Below, piece by piece: positions 1 to 8,411 of a DNA stretch of 64,000 nucleotides (positions are counted from its first letter, which is position 1; the number at the start of each line of letters is the position of its first letter). Source of the stretch: Pedomonas sp051304405 (GTDB lineage Bacteria; Pseudomonadota; Alphaproteobacteria; Sphingomonadales; Sphingomonadaceae). A program made the translations under genes and the position numbers. The notes under the pieces are model-generated. The model was not told the origin of the DNA, made no database searches, and was given only the letters and a program-made list of their open reading frames with translations. The stretch lies in assembly GCF_051304405.1 (NCBI RefSeq), contig NZ_JBPPGG010000006.1, positions 46,089-110,088 of the forward strand, in the 5' to 3' direction.

Positions 1-858
1 CCCTTCCGCATCGTCTCCATGAACGGCGCGTTCCTCGACCGCCTGCAGGCCATGGGGCAGGCGCGCGCCGGCTGGTATCGCGGCGCGCTCACCGGCGGCA
101 TGGCGATTGCGGGCCCCGCCGCCGCCACCGTGCTCACCCAGCGGCTGAGCGTGACCGCCTGCTTCCTGCTGGTCGCTCTCCTGTTCGGCCTGATGGCGCT
201 GTTCAGCCTCTCCTTCCTGCCCGCGCGGCAGCACCGGGAGGAGCAGGCGCCCGGCATGGTCGCCGAGCTGAAAACGCTGCTGCGCAACGCGGACGTGGCG
301 GAGAGCTGCCTCATCGAATTTCTGGGCAGCGCCACCAACGGGCTGTTCGCCACCTTCATCATTCTGCTGGCCGCCGCCCTGCCCGCGCTGACGGAGCAGC
401 ACGGCATCCGGGTGATGCTGTTCCAGGGCGTCACCTCCGTCACCATGCTGTTTCTCGGCGGCCGCGTGGTGCAGCGGCTGGCAACGCCCGTGGCCTACGG
501 CATCGGCCTGACGCTCGCCGCTGCGGCGCTGCTGACGTTCGGCTTCGCCCGCAGCCTTGCCGGGCTCGGGGCCGGCGCGGTGCTGCTGAGCGGCGGGCTG
601 GCGCTCATCCACTTCATCAACATGCGGATGCTGGCGGCCTACCCCGGCGCCAAGAGCAAGGTGGCGGGCCTCTACAATCTCGCGTCCATGACCGGCTCCA
701 CCTTCGGCGCCATCGCGGGCGGCATGATCGCCGATGTTCTCCCGCTGCCGTCGGTCTTTCTCGCCTGGCTGCCGGTGCTCGCTCTCGGCGCGGGCGCGGT
801 CGGCCTCGTCCGCCACCGCCGCCTGCGAACCGGCGCGCTTTCCCCGGAGGTGCACTGA
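1..858 (+). CDS. MFS-type transporter, 3' part (5' end outside window)
   Basis: The frame is open from the first base, so the N-terminus lies outside the window. About 285 residues remain, with alternating hydrophobic helices and a charged central loop (near ARQHREEQ) typical of the second half of a 12-helix major facilitator carrier. It ends in TGATG, sharing one base with the next ATG, so it is translationally coupled to the ABC permease. This suggests a role in uptake or export of the same compound or a breakdown product. The substrate is not readable. The family call is moderately secure; the function within the operon is inference. Confidence 0.7.
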   Translation, partial: PFRIVSMNGAFLDRLQAMGQARAGWYRGALTGGMAIAGPAAATVLTQRLSVTACFLLVALLFGLMALFSLSFLPARQHREEQAPGMVAELKTLLRNADVAESCLIEFLGSATNGLFATFIILLAAALPALTEQHGIRVMLFQGVTSVTMLFLGGRVVQRLATPVAYGIGLTLAAAALLTFGFARSLAGLGAGAVLLSGGLALIHFINMRMLAAYPGAKSKVAGLYNLASMTGSTFGAIAGGMIADVLPLPSVFLAWLPVLALGAGAVGLVRHRRLRTGALSPEVH

Positions 859-1616
859 TGACCCGCACGCTGTCCCGTCTCGCAACCGGGCTCACGCCGC
901 TCGTGATTCTTGTCGCCGCCTGGCAGGCCGCATCGAGCGCGGGCCTGTTCCCGCCGCAGGTGCTGGTGCCGCCCGTCGAGGTGGCGAACACGCTGGCGGA
1001 GCTTGTCTCCAACGGCGAGCTTGCCCGCCACCTCGGCCAGAGCCTGGTGCGCCTTGCCGCCGGATTTTCCATCGGCGCGGCGGCGGGCCTGCTGTTCGGC
1101 GCGGCGATTGCCCTGTCGCGCTGGACCGAGGCCCTGTTCGCGCCGCTGTTCCTCGCGCTGCGGCAGGTGCCGGTGCTCGCCTTCCTGCCGCTGCTCGTGC
1201 TGTTCCTCGGCATCGAGGAGACGCTGAAAATCGTGATCGTGGCCGTCGCCGCCTTTCTCCCGGTGGCGCTGGCCACGTTCGACGGCGTGCGCGGCGTGCC
1301 GCGGGGCTGGTTCGAGGTGGCGCGGCTCTACCGCACACCCCTTGTCCCCTTCCTCGCCCGCATCCTGCTGCCCGCCACCCTGCCGCCGGTGCTGACCGGG
1401 CTGCGCATCGCCCTCACCCGCGCCTGGCTGGTGCTGGTGGCGGCCGAGCTGCTCGCCGCCGACAGCGGCCTTGGCCAGATGATGGAAATGGGGCGTCAGC
1501 TTTTCCGCATCGATGTCGTGCTCGCGGGCGTCATCGTCAGCGGCCTGGTCGGCTTCGTGCTTGATCGCGGCGCCAAGCAGATCGAGCGCCGCGCCACCCG
1601 CTGGAGGACCGCATGA
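858..1616 (+). CDS. ABC transporter permease, nitrate/sulfonate/taurine type
   Basis: A 252-residue inner-membrane protein with about six hydrophobic helices. The coupling-loop region (around EVARLYRTP, residues 150-160) matches the EAA motif of SsuC/TauC-type permeases. It begins in a TGATG overlap with the MFS gene and ends in an ATGA overlap with a second permease, so the three are co-translated. With the ATPase at 2406 it would form an importer; no substrate-binding protein is in the window and it may lie upstream. Sulfonate is the likeliest substrate class given the neighbouring monooxygenases, but this is inference. Confidence 0.88.
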   Translation: MTRTLSRLATGLTPLVILVAAWQAASSAGLFPPQVLVPPVEVANTLAELVSNGELARHLGQSLVRLAAGFSIGAAAGLLFGAAIALSRWTEALFAPLFLALRQVPVLAFLPLLVLFLGIEETLKIVIVAVAAFLPVALATFDGVRGVPRGWFEVARLYRTPLVPFLARILLPATLPPVLTGLRIALTRAWLVLVAAELLAADSGLGQMMEMGRQLFRIDVVLAGVIVSGLVGFVLDRGAKQIERRATRWRTA

Positions 1617-2392
1617 CCCGGCTCCTGAAAAATTCCCTCGTCCGCTTTTCCCTCGGCCTTGCCGCGCCGGTGGCGCTGCTGCTGCTGTGGAGCGCGCAGG
1701 CGGAACCGGAGGGCGCGCGGTCGCTCGCCTTCGCCTCGCTCGACGCCATCGCCGCCGCGCTCGTGCAGCTCGCCGCCAGCGGCCAGTTGCTGCGCGACGC
1801 GCTGGTCAGCCTCTCCCGCGCCGTGACGGGCCTGGTGTTCGGCGGCGTGCTCGGCATGGCCGTCGGCATCGCCATGGCCTCGTCGCCCCTCGTCGACCGG
1901 CTGGCCGGGCCGCTCTATCACAGCATCCGCCAGGTGCCCCTGCTCGGCTGGCTGCCGCTCATCGGCCTGTGGCTCGGCAACGGGGACGACGCACGGCTGC
2001 TCATCGTCAGCCTCGCCGCCTTCTATCCCACCGTCCTCAACACCTACGAGGGCTTCGCCCATGTAGAGAAGCGCTATCTGGAGGTGGGCCGGCTTTATGA
2101 TTTTTCGCCCGCCCAGCGCTTCCGCCACATCCTCTGGCCCGCCGCCCTGCCGCTGGTGCTGACCGGCATCGCGCAGGCGCTGGCCTTCGCCTGGATCGGC
2201 ACCATCGGCACGGAAATCCTGCTCGGCTCGGGCAGCGGCCTTGGCGTCACCATGGCCACCGCCCAGGCGCAGCAGCGCGTCGACATCATCATCGTCGCCA
2301 TCTGCGCCAGCGGCCTCCTCGGTTTTTTCGTCAATCACGTCCTTGTCCTGCTGCGCCGCCAGATCCTGCGGTGGCAGGGCGCCCACCAGTGA
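1613..2392 (+). CDS. ABC transporter permease, second subunit
   Basis: A 259-residue permease paralogous to the preceding gene, overlapping it by four bases (ATGA). The N-terminal helix is followed by a permease core; the loop around LEVGRLYDFSPAQ is the EAA-type contact for the ATPase. Two different permeases suggest a heterodimeric channel, whereas classical SsuC systems use one permease gene. The gene ends 13 bases before the ATPase start, with GAGGT between them. Confidence 0.88.
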   Translation: MTRLLKNSLVRFSLGLAAPVALLLLWSAQAEPEGARSLAFASLDAIAAALVQLAASGQLLRDALVSLSRAVTGLVFGGVLGMAVGIAMASSPLVDRLAGPLYHSIRQVPLLGWLPLIGLWLGNGDDARLLIVSLAAFYPTVLNTYEGFAHVEKRYLEVGRLYDFSPAQRFRHILWPAALPLVLTGIAQALAFAWIGTIGTEILLGSGSGLGVTMATAQAQQRVDIIIVAICASGLLGFFVNHVLVLLRRQILRWQGAHQ

Positions 2393-2405
2393 GATGAGGT
2401 GCACC

Positions 2406-3254
2406 ATGACCGTCCAGCCCCATATCGCACCCGCCCGTCCGCCCGCGACCCAGCCCGAGCGCGGTGCCCTGACGATCCGGAACCTCTCCAAGAGTTTCCA
2501 GATCGACGGCGCGCCCTTCCAGGTGCTGCGCGACATCAACCTGGAGATCCGCCCCGGCGAGTTCGTCAGCATCGTCGGCGCGTCGGGGTGCGGAAAATCC
2601 ACCCTGCTGCGGCTGATCGTCGGCCTCGACACCGACTATGACGGCGAGATCCACCTCGACGGCCAGCGCGTCACCACCACCAGCCTTGATCGCGGCCTCG
2701 TGTTTCAGGACCACCGCCTGTTCCCGTGGATGACGCTGGAGGAAAATGTCGGCCTCGCCCTCCTCAACACCGACATTCCCAAACACCGCCGCGCCGGGGT
2801 GGTGGCCGAGCACATCGCGCTGGTGAACCTGACCGGCTTCGAGAAGGCCTATCCGCACCAGCTCTCCGGCGGCATGGCGCAGCGCGCCGCCATCGCGCGG
2901 GCGCTGGCCGCCTCGCCCAAGCTGCTGCTGCTGGACGAGCCGCTGGGTGCGCTCGACGCCCTCACCCGCATCCACGTGCAGACGGAATTGCAGCGCATCT
3001 GGATGCAGCAGCGCTCCACCATGCTGATGGTGACGCACGACGTGGAGGAAGCGGTCTACCTCAGCGACCGCATCCTCATCATGGCGCCCAATCCGGGGCG
3101 CATCCGCCGCATCGTCGAGGTGGACCTGCCCCATCCGCGCGAGCGCGGCTCCGCCCAGCTTCATCGCCTGCGCGACGAAATCCTGGCCGAGCTGACCGGT
3201 GCGCCGGTCACGCGCTCCCTCATTCCCTTTCCCGCCAAGGAGACCCATTCGTGA
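2406..3254 (+). CDS. ABC transporter ATP-binding protein, SsuB/TauB/NrtD type
   Basis: A 282-residue ATPase with Walker A GASGCGKST (residues 58-66), signature LSGGMAQR (153-160), Walker B LLLLDEP (173-179) and the switch histidine in VTHDVEEA. This is the layout of nitrate/sulfonate/taurine importer ATPases. The ATG at 2406 is chosen because GAGGT lies six bases upstream; a longer open frame from 2241 would run through the permease gene. The stop overlaps the GTG start of the nitroreductase. Confidence 0.92.
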   Translation: MTVQPHIAPARPPATQPERGALTIRNLSKSFQIDGAPFQVLRDINLEIRPGEFVSIVGASGCGKSTLLRLIVGLDTDYDGEIHLDGQRVTTTSLDRGLVFQDHRLFPWMTLEENVGLALLNTDIPKHRRAGVVAEHIALVNLTGFEKAYPHQLSGGMAQRAAIARALAASPKLLLLDEPLGALDALTRIHVQTELQRIWMQQRSTMLMVTHDVEEAVYLSDRILIMAPNPGRIRRIVEVDLPHPRERGSAQLHRLRDEILAELTGAPVTRSLIPFPAKETHS

Positions 3255-3859
3255 CCCGACAAGCCGATCATCCCGTCCATGACCTGTTCGTCGAACGCTG
3301 GTCGCCGCGCAGCTTCACCGGCGAGGCGGTGCCGGACGACGTGCTCCTGACCGTGCTGGAGGCGGCGCGCTGGGCGCCCTCCGCCATGAACGCCCAGCCG
3401 TGGCGCTTCCTCGTCGCCCGGCCGGGCGACGCGGCGTGGGACGATTTCGTCGCGCTGCTCGCGCCGCGCAACCGGCTGTGGGCCACGCGCGCCGGGGCGC
3501 TGTTCGTCATCGTCTCCGACACGGAAGTCGAATGGCGCGGCGCCAGCACCTTCAACGTCAGCCACAGCTTCGACACCGGCGCCGCCTGGGCGAGCCTTGC
3601 CCTGCAGGCCCAGCTGCTCGGCTGGCACGCCCACGGCATCGGCGGCTTCGACCGCGAGCTGGCCCGGACACGGCTGGCAATCCCGAAACGCTTCGCGGTC
3701 GAGGCGATGGTGGCGCTGGGCAAGCGCGCCGGTCTCGACCAGCTCCCCGCCGATTTTCACGACCAGGAAACGCCGAACAGCCGCCGACCGCTCGCCGAGA
3801 CCGTGTTCGAAGGCCGCTTCGGCAGCCCGCTCAATCCTCAGAAAAGGAGCGCCGCATGA
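3251..3859 (+). CDS. Nitroreductase family FMN-dependent oxidoreductase
   Basis: About 202 residues, starting at a GTG inside GTGA that overlaps the ATPase stop. The N-terminal ERWSPRSF and the following WAPSAMNAQPWRF are the usual FMN-contact segments of the nitroreductase fold, and the late VALGKRA segment also fits. Such enzymes use NAD(P)H to reduce nitro compounds, quinones or free flavin. Placed before two luciferase-like monooxygenases and with no other flavin reductase in the operon, it may supply reduced FMN; that role is inferred from position only. Confidence 0.85.
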   Translation: MTRQADHPVHDLFVERWSPRSFTGEAVPDDVLLTVLEAARWAPSAMNAQPWRFLVARPGDAAWDDFVALLAPRNRLWATRAGALFVIVSDTEVEWRGASTFNVSHSFDTGAAWASLALQAQLLGWHAHGIGGFDRELARTRLAIPKRFAVEAMVALGKRAGLDQLPADFHDQETPNSRRPLAETVFEGRFGSPLNPQKRSAA

Positions 3860-4824
3860 CCATCCAGATCCATTGGCAACTCGATGTGACCGCCGAGGCC
3901 GGGCGGTCGGAGCCCTCCGCCCGGCCGCGCGTGCCGGGGGTGGCGCGGGATGTCCGCACGCCCGCCCTCAACCGCTACGACTACTACGCCCAGGTCGCCC
4001 GGGCGGCGGCCCTCACCGGCTTCGACGGCCTGTTCATCCCCTACCGCGAGGACGGGGACGACAGCCAGATCGTCGCCGCCGCCCTCGCCCGCACGACGCC
4101 GCGCCTGCGGCTGGTGCCCGAATTTCCCGCCTCCGCCGGGTCGGCGGTCTATGCCGCCAAGCAGGCCGCGACGTTCCAGCGCTTTACCCACCAGCGGCTC
4201 GGCTGGGCCATCGCCCCGGACGGGGATGACGCCGCCCGCGCCCGCCGGGGCGACCAGGTGGCGGCAAAAGACCTCGCCGAACGGCTCGACGAATTTCTGA
4301 CCGTCGCGCGCGCTGTGCACCGGGGCCCGTCCTTCACCTTCAAGGGCCGGTTCTTCGAGGTGCAGAACGGCGGCTTTGCCGAACCGCTGAACCGCGTCGC
4401 CTTCCCGACGGTCTACCTGCGCGGCACGGAGGAGGAGCGGCTGAAACTCTCCGCCCGCCATGCGGACGTGCATCTGCTCGACGCCGCACCCGCCGATGAG
4501 CTGAAAAACATCATCGAGGTTCTGGGCTGGCTTGCGCTTCAACAGGGCCGCTCCGTCGCCGCCGGGCTCATCCAGCCCGTCCTTGCCCGCGAAACCGCCG
4601 AGGAAGCCGAAGCCGCGCGGCGCGACGCCGGCATCGCCGACGACGCCCCGGTCATCACGGGCAGCTACGACGATGTGGCCGCCCGGCTCGCCGACCTCGC
4701 CAGCCTCGGCATCCGTCACTTCGTGCTGACCGCAACGCCCGGCTTCGAGGAAGCCTACCGCATCGGCCAGTTTGTCCTCCCCCGCCTGCGCGCGCTGACC
4801 GGCTCCGCGCGCGCCGCCGCCTGA
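3856..4824 (+). CDS. LLM-class flavin-dependent monooxygenase (SsuD-like), first copy
   Basis: A 322-residue luciferase-like protein starting in an ATGA overlap with the nitroreductase. The TIM-barrel pattern is visible: TGFDGLFIPY near residue 60, the GRFFEVQNGG segment typical of alkanesulfonate monooxygenases near 165, and a late GSYDDVAARLADLASLGIRHF strand-helix. Relatives use FMNH2 and oxygen to split C-S bonds, releasing sulfite and an aldehyde. The substrate is unknown. It is shorter and more divergent than the second copy downstream. Confidence 0.85.
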   Translation: MTIQIHWQLDVTAEAGRSEPSARPRVPGVARDVRTPALNRYDYYAQVARAAALTGFDGLFIPYREDGDDSQIVAAALARTTPRLRLVPEFPASAGSAVYAAKQAATFQRFTHQRLGWAIAPDGDDAARARRGDQVAAKDLAERLDEFLTVARAVHRGPSFTFKGRFFEVQNGGFAEPLNRVAFPTVYLRGTEEERLKLSARHADVHLLDAAPADELKNIIEVLGWLALQQGRSVAAGLIQPVLARETAEEAEAARRDAGIADDAPVITGSYDDVAARLADLASLGIRHFVLTATPGFEEAYRIGQFVLPRLRALTGSARAAA

Positions 4825-4838
4825 CAGGAGAGCGCATC

Positions 4839-5996
4839 ATGACCATCGACTTCTACTGGCGTCTGCCGACCCACGGCTGCCACAGCAGCCTGCGCCACCA
4901 CGCCTACGACCGGGGCGACTGGTCGCCGACCGGCCCGCACCACATCGCGCCCGGCCTCGACGCCAGCGGCGCGGACGACGGCTTCCGCTACATCGACCAT
5001 CTGGCGGAAATCGCCCGGGCCGCGGAAATTTCCGGCTTCATCGGCGGGCTCATCCCCTCCTTCCCCAACACGGACGACCCGTGGGTGATCGCCCCCCTGC
5101 TGGCGCGCGAGACCAAGACCTTCCGCTTCATGATCGCCTTCCAGCCGGGCTTCCTCAATCCGGTGCAGGCGGCGCGGCTTTCGGCCAGCCTCCAGCGCGC
5201 GACCGGCGGGCGCACCGTCTACAACATCATCACCGGCGGCGGCGGCCCGGCCCAGCTCTGGTGGGGCGACAGCTTCAGCCACGACGACCGCTACGGCCGC
5301 ACCACCGAATTTCTCGACATCCTGAAGGGCGTCTGGGGCAGCGACGATTTCTCCTACCAGGGCCGCTTCTACCGGATCGAGAACGGCAGCCTGCCGCCCC
5401 TGCTGCGGCAGGAGCCGCTGCCGGAAATCTGGTTCTCCGGCTCGTCCGACGCGGCGCTGCAAACCGCCGCCAAACACGCCGACTATTACCTCTCCTGGCT
5501 GGAGCCGTTCGACCAGCTCGCCGACAAGTTCGCCCGCGTCAAGGAGCGCACGGCCGCGCTCGGCGGCCGGAAGAAATGCGCGGTGCGCGTCGACCTCGTC
5601 GCGCGGCCGACCGAGGAGGAAGCCTGGCGGGATGTGCGCATCGGCTTCGAGAATGTCTCGGCCGAAACCCGCGACCGGCTGCGCGGCCAGCAGACGGACT
5701 CCGTCGGCGCGTCGCGGCAGGCGGCCCTGCGCCCGACCGAGGCCAGGCGCTACGAGGACCTCATCATCGCACCCAACCTCTGGGCCGGGTTCAGCCTGCT
5801 GCGCGGCGGCCCCGCGCTCGGCATCGTCGGCAGCTACGAGCAGTGCGCGGCCAGGCTGGACGAGCTGATCCGGCTGGGGGCCGACGCCTTCATCCTCGCC
5901 GGCACCCCGCACCTCGAGGAGGCCTACCGGGTGGGCGAGGAAGTGCTCCCCCTGCTGGGTCAGGCCGCCGGCCGGCAGCGCGTGGCCGCCGAATAA
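4839..5996 (+). CDS. LLM-class flavin-dependent monooxygenase, SsuD-type
   Basis: A 385-residue protein close to the usual length of FMNH2-dependent alkanesulfonate monooxygenase. Recognisable parts are RFMIAFQPGFLNPVQAARL, the YNIITGGG loop, FSHDDRYGRTTEF, the GRFYRIENG segment and the C-terminal LGADAFILAGTPHLEEAYR. An AGGAGA site lies before the ATG, 14 bases after the preceding stop. It probably attacks a sulfonate or related organosulfur compound brought in by the upstream ABC system, using FMNH2 and oxygen. Confidence in the family is high; the exact substrate is not readable. Confidence 0.9.
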   Translation: MTIDFYWRLPTHGCHSSLRHHAYDRGDWSPTGPHHIAPGLDASGADDGFRYIDHLAEIARAAEISGFIGGLIPSFPNTDDPWVIAPLLARETKTFRFMIAFQPGFLNPVQAARLSASLQRATGGRTVYNIITGGGGPAQLWWGDSFSHDDRYGRTTEFLDILKGVWGSDDFSYQGRFYRIENGSLPPLLRQEPLPEIWFSGSSDAALQTAAKHADYYLSWLEPFDQLADKFARVKERTAALGGRKKCAVRVDLVARPTEEEAWRDVRIGFENVSAETRDRLRGQQTDSVGASRQAALRPTEARRYEDLIIAPNLWAGFSLLRGGPALGIVGSYEQCAARLDELIRLGADAFILAGTPHLEEAYRVGEEVLPLLGQAAGRQRVAAE

Positions 5997-6026
5997 TCCG
6001 CCTCTCAAAAAAAAAGGATATCCGCC

Positions 6027-6734
6027 ATGACCACACTCAACTCCACGATTCTGGATTTTGCGGAGCAGGCCACGCGGGACGCCGCCATCGCCTTTCGCGG
6101 GCTGCGGGAGACCGGCACCCTCTCCCCCTCCGGCACCGTGAATTTTGTCGAGCGCGTGCCGGGCGAGGACGCGGTTGTCTCCCTCGGCTATCCCGGCCCG
6201 TTCCGGCCGGACGCCCCGCTGAACCCGACCATCCTCGCCTTTGACGGCACCGTGCTCTCGGGCGATGCCAACGGCAATCTGGGCGGCGGCCGCTACCTGC
6301 CGATTTTCCGCGCCCATGCGGACATCACCACCGTCAGCCACGTGCACACGGTTTATCTGGGTGCCTGGTCGCAGAGCCACCGCGCGCTGCCGATCCGCTA
6401 CGTGCCGGTGCAGCGCTGGACGCGGGCGCGGGAGCTGCCGATCTACATCGACCGCCGCCAGGGCGAGGCGAGCTTTATTCTGGACGTGCTGGCGAAAGAC
6501 CCGGACGTGCCCGCCATTCTGGAGGCCAACGGCGGCTCCACCGCCTGGGGCCGCAAGGGTCTCCTGAACCTCGCCAATTATATCGTGCTGCTGGAGGAAG
6601 GCGCCCGCTTCCAGGCCATTGCCGAGACCCTCGGCGGCTCGAAAAACTATGGCCCCGGCGTGCTGGAGCAGCAGTGGAAAATGTCCGGCCTCCTGCGCGA
6701 GACCGACCGGTTCGACACCGTCGCCGCCGAATAA
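6027..6734 (+). CDS. Class II aldolase/adducin-like protein
   Basis: A 235-residue protein with the metal-site pattern HADITTVSHVHTVYLGAWSQ near residues 95-115 (two close histidines plus a later one) and a C-terminal NGGSTAWG segment resembling the HG...G region of class II aldolases. It follows a clear AAGGATA site and is the last gene before a strong terminator. Its position suggests it acts on the carbonyl product of the monooxygenases, for example by retro-aldol cleavage. An aldolase of this family is not part of the classical ssu operon. The family call is good; the role is inference. Confidence 0.75.
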   Translation: MTTLNSTILDFAEQATRDAAIAFRGLRETGTLSPSGTVNFVERVPGEDAVVSLGYPGPFRPDAPLNPTILAFDGTVLSGDANGNLGGGRYLPIFRAHADITTVSHVHTVYLGAWSQSHRALPIRYVPVQRWTRARELPIYIDRRQGEASFILDVLAKDPDVPAILEANGGSTAWGRKGLLNLANYIVLLEEGARFQAIAETLGGSKNYGPGVLEQQWKMSGLLRETDRFDTVAAE

Positions 6735-7080
6735 CAAGCCGCATTTTTTCCCGGGAGCCCGTCCCGGGAGCCGATCCCGAACAGGGAAGCCGGGTTGGCC
6801 ATCGCCAGCCCGGTTTCTTTTTTTGAGCGTCTTTCTTTTTTCCCGAGAGACCGGCGCGGACAGAGGCACCAGCATCAGGCATGAGGATTACGGACACCCT
6901 TGCGCCCTTTCGATTTCGACATAATCGTTATGGGCTAGCCCCTCACCCTTGCCATGGGCGGCGGGCTGGCCCGAGGGATACGGCCGTGCTAGAGTGGCTG
7001 CGGCTGCAAGATCACCTCTCCGCCATCAGGGATTGCACTGTCAGCGCGCCTATGGTTAAGTTTGCGCGAAAGGACATCTC
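6735..7080. other. Intergenic region: operon terminator and upstream region of the HTH gene
   Basis: Besides the terminator at 6787-6824, this stretch holds a perfect short inverted repeat CATAA-TCG-TTATG at 6920-6932. It also holds an inverted repeat GTTTGC/GCAAAC at 7060-7065 and 7083-7088 that spans the GTG start of the next gene. Both are candidate operators. I see no small gene with a convincing ribosome site. Confidence 0.5.
6787..6824 (+). terminator. Rho-independent terminator of the organosulfur operon
   Basis: A 12-bp stem (left arm 6787-6798, right arm 6805-6816, two G-T pairs) with a six-base loop is followed by CTTTTTTT. It lies 52 bases after the class II aldolase stop and closes the operon. 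Confidence 0.88.
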
Positions 7081-8163
7081 GTGCAAACTTTTCTCTCCGC
7101 ACTGGCCGGATACGAGGTGGAAACCGCCGGGGCGCGCCTCGCCGCGCTGAGGGCCTGCGAGCAGGCGGCCATGGCCGTGGCCCGGCTGGATCAGGCCGTT
7201 TTCGGCCATCCTTACGCCCGGCTCTGGCGGGCCTACAACGAAATCCAGGCTTTGGCGGAGCTGGCCCGGCAGGTGAGCGAGCCCGCTGACGCCACACGCA
7301 TTTTTTCCGCGCTGGCAGGGGCCGAAAATCATGTTCTGGAGCCCGCCATCGGCCGCCAGACCCATGCCGCCCGCAGCCGCTGGCGCGCCATGGAGCGGCG
7401 CAAGGACCACGCTGCGCAAAAGGCGGTGGTGGATGAGGTGTGCGCTTTTGGCCCGCATGGGGGCCCCGTGCTCGTGCTGCTGATCGCCCGCCTGCACCGG
7501 CTGGAGCGCCTGCGGCTCGACCGCTGCGACCTCGCGCTGGCCATGCCCTATGCCCTCCATCGGCTGAAGCTGACCCAGACCCACCTGCCCGGGCTCATGG
7601 GCTCGGTGCGGTCCCTCGCCTCGCAGGAATTTTCGTCCCTCGAGATGATCGAGCGGTTCTGCGAGCGCCTTGCCGCCCAGGCGCAACAGGGGCTGCGGCT
7701 GCTGGAGGACATCGACCGGGCGGTGGCGGAAAGTCAGCGGAAAGTGGAGGGCGCGAAAACTCAGCGGAAGGAGGCGCTGCGGCGCCTCGCCTGGGAAGCG
7801 CTGTGGCCCCGCCCCCTCTCGCCCGCCGGGCTTGCGCGGCGCTGGGGGCAGCAGGTCTCGACCACCTCGCGCCTGTTGAAAGCGGGCGAGACGATCGGGC
7901 TTGTGCAGCCGATCGTTGACCGCTCCGGGATGAAGCGCCCCATCTACCAGCGCTACGCCGGGCCCCTTCTGGTGCAGATGGCGGGGATCGAACCGCCGAG
8001 CCGGGGCCGCCCTGCCCTCGCCCCGCATCCGGCGACGCTCGAGGCCGGTTTCGACGAGGCCGCCTTCAACGATGCCCTTGCGGCCGTCGACCGGGCGCTG
8101 GAGCGGCTGGGCATCGCCCCGCCCCTCGACGCGCTGGCGGACGACGAATCAGACGAGGACTGA
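7081..8163 (+). CDS. Unrecognised helical protein with C-terminal helix-turn-helix-like segment, next to replication module
   Basis: A 360-residue protein that I cannot assign to a named family. The first 240 residues are almost wholly helical and Ala/Leu/Arg-rich. A segment near residues 240-295 (SPAGLARRWGQQVSTTSRLL, then a basic turn and YQRYAG) looks like a winged helix. The GTG start is chosen for AAAGGA six bases upstream. The codons for residues near 215-230 contain two iteron-like sites (7726-7741 and 7753-7768), and an inverted repeat spans the start codon. The gene converges on parB across a two-way terminator. A role in replicon control is plausible but unproven. Confidence 0.6.
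   Translation: MQTFLSALAGYEVETAGARLAALRACEQAAMAVARLDQAVFGHPYARLWRAYNEIQALAELARQVSEPADATRIFSALAGAENHVLEPAIGRQTHAARSRWRAMERRKDHAAQKAVVDEVCAFGPHGGPVLVLLIARLHRLERLRLDRCDLALAMPYALHRLKLTQTHLPGLMGSVRSLASQEFSSLEMIERFCERLAAQAQQGLRLLEDIDRAVAESQRKVEGAKTQRKEALRRLAWEALWPRPLSPAGLARRWGQQVSTTSRLLKAGETIGLVQPIVDRSGMKRPIYQRYAGPLLVQMAGIEPPSRGRPALAPHPATLEAGFDEAAFNDALAAVDRALERLGIAPPLDALADDESDED
7726..7768 (+). repeat. Two iteron-like 16-mers inside the HTH gene
   Basis: GCGGAAAGTCAGCGGA at 7726-7741 and GCGAAAACTCAGCGGA at 7753-7768 lie 27 bases apart in the same orientation. They match the repeats in the parA-repA intergenic region. The first is identical to the copy at 48345-48360. Confidence 0.7.
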
Positions 8164-8235
8164 GACCGGCGCCCTGCCCTCATCCCCACCAATAACAGCC
8201 CGGAGACGGCAGTTTTCTGCGGGTTTGGGGGAAGA

Positions 8236-8249
8236 TTGCAGATCTGCAA
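8236..8249. repeat. Perfect 14-bp palindrome, candidate parS copy 1
   Basis: TTGCAGATCTGCAA is its own reverse complement. It lies 176 bp downstream of parB and recurs almost unchanged 160 bp away (8396-8409). The flanks are also similar (CTGCGGGTTT before, GA after). A palindrome repeated beside parB is what a ParB-binding centromere site looks like; binding itself is inferred. Confidence 0.55.
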
Positions 8250-8361
8250 GACGGAGCCGGGCGAACCAACCCGGCCCCCTGCCCGGCCCCGCATCAGAGG
8301 CCCCTCCCCGCTGGCCCCCGGCAGGGAAAGCTGCCCCTTTTTCCAGGGGCAATGGCAACAA

Positions 8362-8387
8362 AAAAGCCGCAGAAAACTGCGGCTTTT
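8362..8387. terminator. Bidirectional terminator between the HTH gene and parB
   Basis: A perfect 11-bp stem (AAAAGCCGCAG / CTGCGGCTTTT) with an AAAA loop. The A and T runs at either end let it work on both strands, which suits its place between two convergent genes. Confidence 0.85.
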
Positions 8388-8395
8388 GAGCGGAA

Positions 8396-8409
8396 TTGCA
8401 GGTCTGCAA
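8396..8409. repeat. 14-bp near-palindrome, candidate parS copy 2
   Basis: TTGCAGGTCTGCAA differs from the copy at 8236-8249 by one base and sits two bases beyond the parB stop. Both copies are preceded by CTGCGG(G/C)TTT and followed by GA, so the repeat unit is longer than the palindrome. Confidence 0.55.
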
Positions 8410-8411
8410 GA

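Noticed and set aside
4755..6875. Long open frame (706 codons) on the minus strand across the monooxygenase and aldolase genes
   Set aside because: High GC leaves few stops on the opposite strand. The composition is Ala/Gly/Arg-rich without any domain, and the plus-strand genes are clearly real.
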